A stretch of 64,000 nt of DNA from Bacteroidota bacterium (GTDB lineage Bacteria > Bacteroidota > Bacteroidia > AKYH767-A > OLB10): contig JADJOZ010000016.1 in NCBI GenBank assembly GCA_016713525.1, positions 62,001 through 126,000 on the forward strand. Direction: 5' to 3'. The stretch's first letter is position 1. Every line of letters starts with the position of its first letter. Below the pieces are notes generated by a model that worked only from the letters and a program-made list of their open reading frames with translations, searched no databases and had not been told where the DNA came from. Below, piece after piece: positions 17,528 to 27,201 of this stretch. The position numbers were made by a program, and so were the translations under genes.

Positions 17528-18545
17528 ATGGCCGATTCCAATTTTATTGATTACGTTAAAATCTGTTGCCGCTCCGGTGCCGGAGGTAGTGGCTCCATGC
17601 ATTTGCATCGCGATAAGTTTACCGCAAAAGGTGGACCCGATGGTGGAAATGGTGGCAGAGGAGGCGATATAATCGTTAAAGGAAATCAGCAGTTATGGAC
17701 CTTACTGCATTTAAAATACCGAAAGCATGTACTTGGTGAAGCAGGTGGTGGTGGCGGAAGTGCACTGCGAACAGGAGCCGATGGTAAAGATGTAATTCTG
17801 GAAGTACCACTGGGAACCATTGCTAGAGATTTTGAAACCAATGAAGTGCTGTTTGAAATTGATCACGATGGTCAGACAGAAGTATTATTAAGCGGTGGTC
17901 GTGGTGGAATGGGCAATGCCTTTTTTAAATCTTCTACTCAACAAACTCCCATGTATGCACAGCCCGGTGAACCGGGAAAAGAAGAATGGAAAATTCTGGA
18001 GCTGAAATTAATTGCTGATGTTGGTTTGGTTGGTTTCCCGAATGCCGGAAAATCAACGCTGCTCTCTGCTGTTTCTGCTGCTAAACCTGAAATTGCCGAT
18101 TATCCATTTACAACACTCACTCCAAATTTAGGAATTGTAGCTTACCGCGGCGATAAATCTTTTGTGATGGCGGATATCCCCGGAATTATTGAAGGTGCAC
18201 ATAAAGGAAAAGGATTAGGAACTCGTTTCCTCAGACATATTGAAAGAAATTCGGCACTTTTATTTATGGTTCCAGCCGATAGCAAAGACATTAAAAAAGA
18301 ATTCAGAATTCTTAAGAATGAATTGCGGCAACATAATCCGGAACTACTCGATAAACGAAGAGTTCTTGCTATCACCAAAGCCGATATGCTGGATGATGAA
18401 TTGATGGCTGCATTTAAAAAAAGAATTTCCCAGAGATAAAATGGCCGATGGTACAAAGGTTCCTGTAGTTTTTATTTCCGCTGTGGCGGGATATGGAATT
18501 CAGGAACTAAAAGATGTTCTCTGGAAAATATTAACAGAAAATTAA
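17528..18545 (+). CDS. obg: Obg GTPase (CgtA), with one +1 frameshift near the 3' end
   Basis: Essential ribosome-associated GTPase. Residues 1-160 form the glycine-rich Obg fold (CCRSGAGGSGSMHLHRDKF, GGPDGGNGGRGGD). The G domain has G1 GFPNAGKST (near 169), G3 DIPG (near 215) and G4 TKAD (near 282). As read, the frame stops at 18439. Removing one A from the A7 run at 18416-18422 restores a continuous protein of 338 residues through KVPVVFISAVAGYGIQEL (including the G5 SA motif) to the stop at 18543-18545, the usual family length. The gene should be essential, so a sequence error is more likely than a real break. Confidence 0.93.
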
Positions 18546-18550
18546 ACTCC

Positions 18551-19126
18551 ATGTTTGAAACACTCGTTAATTTCGATCGCAGTTTATTCCTCGCTATTAA
18601 TGGTTGGAATGCTCCCTTTGCCGATCAGATTATGTGGTGGGTCGCCGACCGTTTTATATGGATTCCACTCTATCTGATAACAGCAATTTATTTGTATCGA
18701 CGATTCGGAACAAATTCCATCTATATGATGCTGTTTGCCGTTTTACTTATTGTACTCAGCGATCAGGGATCCGTTCTGATCAAAAATCATGTGGAAAGGT
18801 TCAGGCCTTGTCATGATGAATCACTTTCCTTCTTAGTGCATACCATAAACAACAAATGTGGCGGTCAATTCGGATTTGTTTCATCGCATGCAGCCAACAC
18901 CATGGCACTGTTTACTTACATTCTTTTATTAACCCGAAATTCCAGTAAATTGCTCACCGGAATCCTGGGTGGATGGGTAGTGCTGATCGGCTATTGCAGA
19001 ATTTATATGGGTGTTCATTTCCCTGCTGATGTAATAGGTGGCTGGATCGTTGGTATGCTTGCAGCCGGAATTACTTATGTTATTTTTAGGTTAAAATTCG
19101 ATAGCCCTAAATCGATGTTGAGATGA
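18551..19126 (+). CDS. PAP2-family membrane phosphatase
   Basis: A 191-residue inner-membrane protein with about five hydrophobic segments. The three phosphatase motifs are in order: KNHVERFRP (near residue 78), SSHAANTMA (near 115) and CRIYMGVHFPADVIGG (near 150), which hold the catalytic Lys/Arg and His residues. Such enzymes dephosphorylate undecaprenyl diphosphate, phosphatidylglycerophosphate or lipid A phosphates. The substrate cannot be told here, although the envelope-rich context fits any of these. It follows obg by 5 nt and overlaps crcB by 4 nt, so translation of the three may be coupled. Confidence 0.87.
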   Translation: MFETLVNFDRSLFLAINGWNAPFADQIMWWVADRFIWIPLYLITAIYLYRRFGTNSIYMMLFAVLLIVLSDQGSVLIKNHVERFRPCHDESLSFLVHTINNKCGGQFGFVSSHAANTMALFTYILLLTRNSSKLLTGILGGWVVLIGYCRIYMGVHFPADVIGGWIVGMLAAGITYVIFRLKFDSPKSMLR

Positions 19127-19497
19127 ATACCGTAGTTGCTATATTTATCGGCGGCGGCTTGGGTAGTGTAGCCCGTTTTTATACCGGAAAATGGATGCAA
19201 TTACTGATTCCCGGAACATTCCCATACGGAACTTTGGCATCCAACAGTATTAGCTCGTTGATCTTAGGTGTGTTTTTAGGCGCCACCTTGCTGAATGGCT
19301 CTACCGATTCTTCCTGGAGATATTTTATTGCAATTGGATTTTGTGGTGGTTATTCCACCTTCTCAACATTCACAGCCGAAACTTTTGAATTGTTAAAATC
19401 AGATTTAGTAGCTGTTGCAATTGGAAATATTGCCGTTAACCTGATTGCCACCCTGGTTCTTTTTGGTGCAGGAATCTGGCTGGGAAAACAACTTTAA
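19123..19497 (+). CDS. crcB: Fluoride channel CrcB/Fluc
   Basis: A 124-residue, four-helix inner-membrane protein. The conserved GGGLGSVARFYTGKW opening, GTLASNSISSLILG (with the Asn of the helix 2 motif) and the signature GFCGGYSTFSTFTAE with the pore-lining Phe/Thr region identify the fluoride exporter family. It works as a dual-topology dimer that releases cytoplasmic F-. Its ATG overlaps the PAP2 stop (ATGA), so a fluoride riboswitch directly upstream is not possible. Confidence 0.95.
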   Translation: MNTVVAIFIGGGLGSVARFYTGKWMQLLIPGTFPYGTLASNSISSLILGVFLGATLLNGSTDSSWRYFIAIGFCGGYSTFSTFTAETFELLKSDLVAVAIGNIAVNLIATLVLFGAGIWLGKQL

Positions 19498-19524
19498 AAC
19501 ATCCCGATTTTCATTTGTAATCGT

Positions 19525-19532
19525 TATTTTTG
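19525..19532 (+). promoter_or_regulatory. Promoter -7 element for the phosphatase gene
   Basis: TATTTTTG matches TAnnTTTG exactly, 17 nt before the ATG at 19550. No -33 TTTG is found at the expected spacing. Confidence 0.4.
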
Positions 19533-19549
19533 CGTTATAAATAGTTATT

Positions 19550-21188
19550 ATGAAAACTACCATCCGCATTTTCCAAACCTGTATTTTTATTTTGGCAAGC
19601 TTTGCCGCTGTGGCGGGAAATCCAAATGAACCGAAGCCCAAACTAATTGTTGGTATTGTTATCGATCAGATGCGATATGATTATATTACCCGTTACTGGA
19701 ATAAATTTGGTGAAAACGGATTCAAAAAACTGGTCAATCAGGGTTATAATTGCTCCAACACCCATTACAATTATGTTCCCACTTATACCGGTCCGGGACA
19801 CGCCAGTATTTACACAGGAACTACTCCCGCTGCCCATGGTATTATCAGCAATGATTGGTTTAACAGAGCCACCGGGCGAAATATTTATGTTACTGAAGAT
19901 GCAAATGCGAATGGTGTTGGAACTACTTCAGGTGCAGGAAAAATGTCACCATCCCTCCTGCTCACAACTACTGTTACAGATGAACTTCGTGCAGCCTCCA
20001 ATTTTCGATCTAAAGTAATTGGCATTGCATTAAAAGATCGTGGCGCCATATTGCCAGCAGGCCATTCTGCCAATGCAGCTTATTGGTACGAGGGCACATC
20101 CGGAAACTGGATCAGCAGCTCCTGGTATATGAACGAATTACCTTCATGGGTTTCCGATTTCAACAATAAAAAACTTCCTGCAAAGTATTTGCAAAAAGCA
20201 TGGACTACCCTGCAGCCTATTGAAACTTACGTGGAAAGCACTGCAGACAATGTTCCCTATGAAGAATCATTTCCCGGTGAAGCAGCTCCGGTTTTCCCAC
20301 ACGATTTTCCAAAATCAAATCCAAGCAACTTCGACATCATTAAAAGATGTCCTTATGGAAATGAAATCACTAAAGAATTTGCATTGGCCGCATTAAAAGC
20401 AGAAAATCTTGGTAAGGATGAATTCACCGATTTTCTTGCAATAAGTTTTTCATCTCCCGATTATGTCGGCCACCAGTTTGGAACACATGCCATCGAAACA
20501 CAAGACACGTATTTACGCCTCGACCTCGACCTTGCAGAACTGATTGCAAAAACAGAAGAACAAATTGGGAAAGGAAATGTATTATTTTTTTCTTACTGCC
20601 GATCATGCAGCTATACCAAATCCAAAATTTCTTTCCGATCATAAAATTCCTGCTGGATTATTCAACATCTCCTCCCTTAGTGACTCCCTAAATAAATTTA
20701 TGCTTGCTGTTTATGGTTCCGGAAAATGGGTTTTGGCTGTTGATAATGATCAGGTTTACCTCGATCATACGCTAATTGAAACCCAGAAACTGAATTACAA
20801 TGAAATGTGCGACCGCATTGCGCGATTCCTGATTCGTTTTAAAGGTGTGTCCGGAGCTCTTACTGCGAAGGAACTTGCTACCATGGAATATACCTATGGA
20901 ATTCGTTCTTTTGTTCAGAAAGGTTTTTATCAGAAACGCTCTGGTGATGTTGCCATTATTCTGGAACCTGGATTAATTGAATACAAATTAACCGGAACGA
21001 CTCATGGCTCACCATATACCTATGACACACATGTACCTTTGTTGTTTTATGGCTGGAATATTAAAAACAAAACAGATCACACACACATCAACATAACCGA
21101 TATTGCACCTACAATCTCGAATATGCTGGGCATTCAACCACCGAATGCAGCAACCGGAAATGTAATTCAGGGAATCTTTGAAAAATAA
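19550..21188 (+). CDS. PafA-type alkaline phosphatase family protein, with one +1 frameshift
   Basis: Periplasmic alkaline phosphatase/phosphodiesterase-superfamily enzyme, 545 residues when repaired. A signal peptide (about 1-23, ending AAVAG) is followed by VIDQMRYDYITRY with a metal-binding Asp, YVPTYTGPGHASIYTG with the nucleophile Thr near residue 80, and C-terminal TADHAAIPNP and GTTHGSPYTYDTHVPLLFYG with the remaining metal ligands. As read, the frame breaks in the T7 run at 20585-20591; one T less gives VLFFLTADHA in frame. Such enzymes release phosphate from phosphomonoesters. It ends 26 nt before the convergent aroA stop. Confidence 0.9.
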
Positions 21189-21213
21189 GAGAGCCTACTC
21201 TGTAAATTTCACA

Positions 21214-22431
21214 TCAAATCCGGCATTTCGAAAGATCCTTATAAAAATCGGGATATGATTTTGAAACGACTTCCGGATCTGCAATGATAACTTTTTCAAC
21301 TTTAGCAGCTAACAGCGACATACACATTGCTACCCTGTGATCTTTGTAGGTTTTGACGGTATAGCGCGACATTCTCAAACCGGAATCCGCATAAATTTTA
21401 AATTTAGAACCTCCACAAAAATCAGTTTTCACATTAAAATTATACAACTCGCGTTGCAAAGCACTGGCACGATCACTCTCTTTCAATCTGAAATTTTTGA
21501 GCCCCGTTAAATCGGCAGTAATATTTTGAGCCCCGCAGACAACAGCAATTGCAGGAGCTATATCAGGACAACCGGTGAAATCAGCAGTAAAATATTCAGG
21601 TAAACGATAATTACTTTTTTTGCGGATTCTAATGCCTGAATCTTCGAACATAGTCTTCACAACAATTGAATCCATGTAAGTAAGAATAATGGAATCACCT
21701 TGCAAACTGTTTTGATTTAAACCGGGCAACACCACTTCCATTCCATCTACCAAAGCACCCGCTTCAGACCAATAGGAAGCAGCACTCCAGTCAGCTTCAA
21801 TCGTGAATGGCTTTGCAGAATAATTTCCTGAAGGAATATTTATTTGGCCACCATCAACAATTGCATCAACACCAAAATAATGCATGACCGAAGCAGTCAT
21901 TTGGATGTAAGGCAACGATAAAATCTCTCCTGTGAGGGTTATTTTAAGTCCATCCGGTAATAACGGCGCTATAAGCATCAACGCACTAATAAACTGACTG
22001 CTGATTTCGCCATTCACAGTCACGTTTCCTCCATGGAGTTTTGATCCACTAAGTTTAACAGGTAAGCAACCGGGATTATTCACATAAGAAATTCCCGCTC
22101 CCAATTCGTTCAGCGCATCTACCAATGGTGCAACAGGACGTCGCTGCAACGATTCCGATCCTGTAATGGTGCAAGCATTTCCTTTCAAAGCACAATAAGC
22201 AAGCAAAAACCGGGCAGTTGTTCCCCCATCACCGGCATCATAAATCGATAATTCTGACTTCAGTAACCGGTCAAGTATTTGAGTGTCGGCTGCCTTCGAT
22301 AAATTATTGATGGGAGCAGGATCAGACAACAAAGCATTTATGATCAGCACCCTGTTACTGATACTTTTCGATGCAGGCAACTGAATTTCTACTTCACTTT
22401 TTAGTTTCCCAACTCCTATTTCCGCTCTCAT
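21214..22431 (-). CDS. aroA: 3-phosphoshikimate 1-carboxyvinyltransferase (EPSP synthase)
   Basis: A 405-residue enzyme of the shikimate pathway that joins PEP and shikimate 3-phosphate. PASKSISNRVLI near residue 20 binds phosphate, GDGGTTARFLLAY (near 67) is the family block around the PEP site, and LKESDRASAL plus DHRVAMCMSLLA occur in the C-terminal half. It is slightly shorter than the Escherichia enzyme but typical of Bacteroidota. The start overlaps the aroB stop by 4 nt, so aroB-aroA are translated as an operon. Confidence 0.96.
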   Translation of the reverse strand: MRAEIGVGKLKSEVEIQLPASKSISNRVLIINALLSDPAPINNLSKAADTQILDRLLKSELSIYDAGDGGTTARFLLAYCALKGNACTITGSESLQRRPVAPLVDALNELGAGISYVNNPGCLPVKLSGSKLHGGNVTVNGEISSQFISALMLIAPLLPDGLKITLTGEILSLPYIQMTASVMHYFGVDAIVDGGQINIPSGNYSAKPFTIEADWSAASYWSEAGALVDGMEVVLPGLNQNSLQGDSIILTYMDSIVVKTMFEDSGIRIRKKSNYRLPEYFTADFTGCPDIAPAIAVVCGAQNITADLTGLKNFRLKESDRASALQRELYNFNVKTDFCGGSKFKIYADSGLRMSRYTVKTYKDHRVAMCMSLLAAKVEKVIIADPEVVSKSYPDFYKDLSKCRI

Positions 22432-23488
22432 CCTGCCAAAGAATTATACAAATGAACAGACTCGATCAGATCATTTTCGGATATGCCGGAAATCACTATC
22501 GGTGTGCCTATATGTTTTAACAATGGAATGGAAAGAGTTCCGGATGCTCGTTTCTTATCTGATTTCACAAACTTCATAATTTCCGGAATCGCTTTTCCTT
22601 TAACAGGATGGATGACATGTATTTTTCTGATAGTTTGAATAAGCGATTGTAATTCTACGTTAGATAAATCACAAAGCTTATTTGAAAGATATCCTTCACA
22701 AATCATTCCCATAAGGACAGCTTCACCATGTGAAATTGGATGAGAATCATGAGCAAGCGAATAACTTTCAAGACCGTGTCCGATAGTGTGACCAAAATTT
22801 AAGTATATGCGATCTCCTTTTTCTTCAGGATCGGCATTCACAATTTGCGATTTGACTTTGATAATTTCCGGAAGCAATGTTAATATTGCAAACTTAAATG
22901 GTTTGGAATTTATTTCATTTACAGCTATCACATTTTGAATCTTCTCCCACAGTTCATTTCCGGCAAGGAGAGCATGCTTAATCACTTCAGCCATGCCATT
23001 GTTCCATTCTTTATCAGGAAGCGTATCCAGGAAATCGGGCCAGATGATAATTTGATCCGGGAATTTGAATGTGCCAACCATATTCTTGAATGCATCCACA
23101 TCAATGCCGTTTTTCCCGCCTATACTCGCGTCAACCATCCCCAAAAGGGAAGTTGGAAGATTGATAAATGAAATGCCGCGCATGTACGTTGAAGCGGCAA
23201 ATCCGCCGATGTCGGTCACCATCCCACCTCCAAGATTCAAAATAACAGTTTTCCGGTCAGCACCTGATTCCCGCAGTTGCTTCAGATATATTCGCAGGTC
23301 TTCAGATTCTTATGTTCTTCACCTGCACCGATAATGATTTGATGATGTTGAAGAGGTAAAATCTCAGAAATCCGCGGGTAGCAAAAACGATGTGTATGCT
23401 CGTCCATTAAAACAAATATGCTGCCATTGCAGGTGATCAGCTTTTCTGCTAATGCCTTATTTCCGGGAATAAAACTTACTTCTTGCAT
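22428..23488 (-). CDS. aroB: 3-dehydroquinate synthase, with one -1 frameshift
   Basis: NAD-dependent enzyme that closes DAHP to 3-dehydroquinate. As read it is split: an N-terminal piece ends at 23282 and a C-terminal piece starts at 23240. Adding one base at the single C at 23283 (plus strand) joins them as CEYIWKQLRESGADRKTVILNLGGG, giving 353 residues, the normal length. The C-terminal piece has NLGGGMVTDIGGFAAS, DASIGGKNG and NFGHTIGHGLES with metal-binding His. The start MQEVSFIPGNKAL (23488) is chosen because a good promoter ends about 20 nt upstream; the frame is open to 23596 but would cross that promoter. Confidence 0.92.
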
Positions 23489-23514
23489 CTTTGGCAGTTG
23501 ATCCTTAATTCGCA

Positions 23515-23543
23515 CAAAGATAACCCTGTTCACCGAACTACAA
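23515..23543 (-). promoter_or_regulatory. Promoter of aroB-aroA
   Basis: Minus-strand TATCTTTG (23522-23515) is an exact TAnnTTTG box, with TTG (23543-23541) 18 nt upstream. The implied start is ~20 nt from the aroB ATG. Confidence 0.6.
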
Positions 23544-23561
23544 TAAATTCGAAAGTTAGTG

Positions 23562-23591
23562 TTTGACAATCCAATCCTATCCGTATCTTTG
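23562..23591 (+). promoter_or_regulatory. Promoter of proline dehydrogenase gene
   Basis: TTTG (23562-23565), an 18-nt spacer, then TATCTTTG (23584-23591), both elements exact. It faces away from the aroB promoter, and the start would leave a leader of about 100 nt before the ATG at 23700. Confidence 0.6.
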
Positions 23592-23699
23592 AGCACCGGA
23601 TTGGAAGTCTAAATTAATTCATATGTATTTGAATTACAATATATTAAGAATTAAGCCGATTCATCCGAACCTAAATCCGGTTAAGTTTTAAACAAGCAC

Positions 23700-24896
23700 A
23701 TGACACCTTCCGGTCCCGCAATGGGAAAAGTAAATTTCGATGATCTGAAAACAGCTTTTTCAGGAAAAACAGACAGCGACCTCACCCGGGCATATTGGCT
23801 TTTCAAAGCTATCAACAGCAATTTCCTGGTTGCCAATGGTCCAAAATTTTTAGATATAGCCTTGGCATTGCGATTGCCGGTTCTCACCATTGTGAAGGCA
23901 ACCATATTTAAACATTTCTGTGGTGGTGAAGATATTGATGATTGCAATAAAACTGTCGCCACTTTGTACAGAAATGGAATCGGGAGTGTGCTCGATTATT
24001 CTGTAGAGGGTGAAGAAAATGAAGCAAACTTTGAACATACCACCGGTGAAATAATTGCTACCATCAACCGGGCTAAAGGAGATCCATCGACACCATTCTG
24101 TGTTTTCAAAACTACCGGAATTGCACGCTTCGATTTATTGGAAAAAGTCTCAGCCGGAACAAAACTTTCGGATCAGGAAACTACCGACTATAAAAAAGTG
24201 AAAGATCGTTTTCAACGGATTTGCGCCAAAGCTTTTGAAAATAAAGTGCGCTTGTTTATCGATGCTGAAGAATCATGGATTCAACAAGCTATTGATGACC
24301 TCACCGATGAAATGATGGCACTTTTCAATAAGGATACCGCAATAGTTTACAATACCATTCAGTTGTACCGAACCGATAGGCTGGCATTTCTTAAAGCATC
24401 TCATCAAAAAGCAGTCACTAACAAGTACAAACTTGGACTAAAACTGGTACGAGGTGCTTACATGGAGAAAGAACGCGATCGTGCTGCTGAAAAAGGTTAT
24501 CCCTCGCCTATCCAACCCGATCATACTTCATCGAACCGCGATTATGATGCAGCTTTGACTTATTGCATGGAGCACTTTGGCGAAATTGCTTTTTGCGCAG
24601 GAACGCACAACGAAGCAAGCAGCCATTTGTTGGTGCGTTTGATGGCCGATAAAAACATCCCTAAAAATCATCCCGACATCTGGTTTTCGCAATTGCTGGG
24701 AATGAGTGATCATATTTCTTACAATCTGGCTGCAGCCGGATACAATGTCGCCAAGTATGTTCCCTACGGACCGGTGAAATCTGTGCTGCCTTATTTAATT
24801 CGTCGGGCTCAGGAAAACACTTCCATTTCCGGACAAACAGGCAGGGAATTGCGCATGATCACCGAAGAAAAGAAGCGACGCAGAACGGAAAAGTGA
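23700..24896 (+). CDS. Proline dehydrogenase family protein
   Basis: A 398-residue FAD enzyme with the PutA-type barrel. LKLVRGAYMEKERDRA (near residue 250), the FCAGTHNEASSHLL block and GMSDHISYNLAAAGYNVAKYVPYGPV match the C-terminal FAD- and proline-binding segments of monofunctional ProDH in Bacteroidota. It oxidises proline to pyrroline-5-carboxylate and passes electrons to the quinone pool. The P5C dehydrogenase domain is absent and not nearby. The N-terminal ~90 residues are helical with the family ALRLPVLTIVKATIFKHFCGG stretch. It is transcribed alone from its own promoter, divergent from aroB. Confidence 0.93.
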   Translation: MTPSGPAMGKVNFDDLKTAFSGKTDSDLTRAYWLFKAINSNFLVANGPKFLDIALALRLPVLTIVKATIFKHFCGGEDIDDCNKTVATLYRNGIGSVLDYSVEGEENEANFEHTTGEIIATINRAKGDPSTPFCVFKTTGIARFDLLEKVSAGTKLSDQETTDYKKVKDRFQRICAKAFENKVRLFIDAEESWIQQAIDDLTDEMMALFNKDTAIVYNTIQLYRTDRLAFLKASHQKAVTNKYKLGLKLVRGAYMEKERDRAAEKGYPSPIQPDHTSSNRDYDAALTYCMEHFGEIAFCAGTHNEASSHLLVRLMADKNIPKNHPDIWFSQLLGMSDHISYNLAAAGYNVAKYVPYGPVKSVLPYLIRRAQENTSISGQTGRELRMITEEKKRRRTEK

Positions 24897-25678
24897 CATT
24901 GCCTGAATAAGGTTATTTTTGACTAATATGCCTGTATTCAATTTTCCACACTTGTTTCGTTAATATGATAAATTATAGATGATAAATGTCAGACTTATTT
25001 CTGCGCATATTTTTTGTTCTATAGCAGTTTCAAATATTGAATAACAAATATTGAATATTACAATTGAATAAGGAAACAGCAAGTAAAATTTTATTCTGAA
25101 TCTCACTTCTTGTTTCTCACTATTCAATAAAAAGCATTTTGGAGATTACGAATTAAACTTCCTCCGATAAACTTCCCTTAATGCTTATGACCTATAACTT
25201 TTTTTGAACGCAGAGTTTGGGAGACGCGGGGGAATTAAGGATTAAGAATTAAGAATTAAGGATTAAGGATTTTTGGTTTCTTCACAGCAGAGAAATGCGC
25301 TGGCGCGGTGAGGAGAGTAACGGAGTCACATACGCTCAGGGCAGAGCTTTCAACTTACAACCTTAACTTACAACTTTCAACTTAAGTGCAGTCACATATA
25401 CATTAAGGAGGAATAAAAATCAGCACACAAGCACATTAGCACATTAAAAAAAAGCAGTCACATTTTTCTACCCAGGAACAACAATCATCAAATTACTAAA
25501 CCACCACCTTTCGACAAGCTCAAGGCAAGAATCACCAAATCAGAGCAGTCCATCTTTTACTAAGACACCCCACTTGTCACTTGCCACTTGTCACTAAAGT
25601 GCAGTCACATCTTTTACTGAGGAACAACAATTAGCAAATCAGCACATAAGCACCCCTCGGCTTCGCTCTGGGCAAGCA
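24897..25678. repeat. Composite repeat island downstream of proline dehydrogenase
   Basis: About 780 bp without a convincing gene. In order: GCCTGAATAAGGTTATTTTT (a near copy lies at 12235), a GATAAATTATAGATGATAAA word, TCACTATTCAATAAAAAGCA (25117 on), a ~100-bp block (about 25170-25268) closely repeated at 34988-35088 and ending in GAATTAAGGATTAAG words, ACTTACAACTTTCAACTTA words, three copies of the CAGTCACA word, one CTTTCGACAAGCTCAAGGC unit (25508 on) and GCACA words. It ends at the stop of the minus-strand T9SS gene. Confidence 0.75.
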
Positions 25679-27198
25679 TTAATCAATTAAAATCTTCTTC
25701 ACCAACCGCTCCTGTTCCGTCTCCACCACGACAAGGTAAACCCCATCAGCCCTACCAATCATAGACAAATCTCTGGTATAGTACCCATTCTGTATCCGCA
25801 ACGGCTCCGAATGAACAACTTTGCCTTGAATATCATAAACCAATAACTTACCGGTTTTCCCTTTCAAATTGGAGGCATTTATAAATGCTTTTTCCCATGC
25901 CGGGTGGTAGTATACATGAATACTACCATTTGCTGCCCCTGCCAACTCATTTTGCGATACCAACGTATCACACGGACTGCCAGCTAAGGCGGGTAAGTCG
26001 TAATCGGGGTTGTTGGGGAGACCGAAGTAAGTGCGTTTGCCACCTAGGTAAAAACTGAATGGTTGTAAATTACATGCAGTACCAAGGCTATCAGGTGAAT
26101 TGATCCTAGTCAAATTCATGTTGATGTAATTATATGAAGTGTCAGCATATGGGTAACCTCCTTTATAATTTGTAGTCAAGTACATTTTCCCATCAAGTGC
26201 CATTTTTAACTGCCCCATGTTTTCTTCAAATGGTGTAACCCAAATAGTATCGGCAGATTGGGCAATATTCGCTGAATTTAAATCAAATTGAATAAGATAA
26301 CAACTATCAGGAGGAAAAGCTGCTATCTGAGTCATATATAAAAAATTTCCAGAAGGTGAAAACTCTGAACTCCAGTTCTCGGGCCAGGGCGCCTGAGAGT
26401 TCTCCGATGAAATAGTCACCGGTGAACTTATTATCCCAGTGCAGCGGTTAAAATCATATAGTTCAATCAGTCCTTTGTAATTTATATATGCCATTCTATT
26501 GCCTGAAGCATTGAATGAAATTTGTCCAAAACCAGTGCTTTGGATGGAGCCTATCATTTGAATTGGTTGGTTTATAACCCCGGAAGGTGTTATCAAATAC
26601 AAATACCAGTCATTATTTGGCGCTGCAGGTGAATTATTATACCTTCTGAAAAACACCCACCAATCGCGGCCATTACCGTGTTTGATGGCGCTCAAACAAT
26701 CTACTGCTTTGAAATTCTCTAATTGGACATTTTTTTGAATTACCGCACCTTGTCCACTATTTGCTGCCATGTCAACTGTAGTGTAATAGAGACCAAAGTC
26801 TTGAGTAACTCCAATATGAAAGACGTAAAATAAATTTATAGAAGCAGGATCAGGAACAATCACTAGTTCACGATACCATGCCCTCCTTGAATAGAATCAC
26901 CATTTAATATTACCTGATTATTTTTCCCGTAAACTTTGATTGGATCTGTTCCTGATATCTGAATGCTTAAATCATAACAAGTATAGAATAGTAAATTCCC
27001 GGTTGAATCACTAATTGAGGCGCAACTTCCTCGGGATTTAACTATACTAGTTCCAGTAATGATGTTGGCTGTATCTTTAAAATCAATCAAAGCACTATCC
27101 CCAAAACACCATACAGAACCCCGTTTTTGTGCATTTACAGGACTCATGTTTAAAAAAATCAGCAACTGTAATATCAAAATTAAAATATAAGTCCGCAT
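25679..27198 (-). CDS. Secreted T9SS type A substrate, paralogue of the 12.6 kb gene, with one frameshift
   Basis: Two adjacent frames align end to end with the intact paralogue at 12648-14171. The first (from 27198) has a signal peptide ending VNAQ and the WCFGDSALIDF block; it stops at 26863. The second carries the rest and the same sorting domain. The break falls where the paralogue reads GDSIAGDGWYHELVVV; one extra G in the GGG run near 26881-26883 (CCC on the plus strand) would restore the frame. The restored protein is ~506 residues. Propeller-like repeats (FSPSGNFLYMTQ) suggest the same surface role. It starts 3 nt after the stop of the giant gene, so it is the last gene of that operon. 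Confidence 0.83.
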
Positions 27199-27201
27199 CG
27201 T

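Noticed and set aside
19123..19160. Fluoride riboswitch upstream of crcB
   Set aside because: The crcB ATG overlaps the PAP2 stop, so there is no untranslated region for the aptamer.
26863..27198. Two separate overlapping genes (TAG/GTG) rather than one frameshifted gene
   Set aside because: The TAGTG overlap looks like coupling, but both pieces align end to end with the intact paralogue at 12648-14171, so one broken gene is the better reading.
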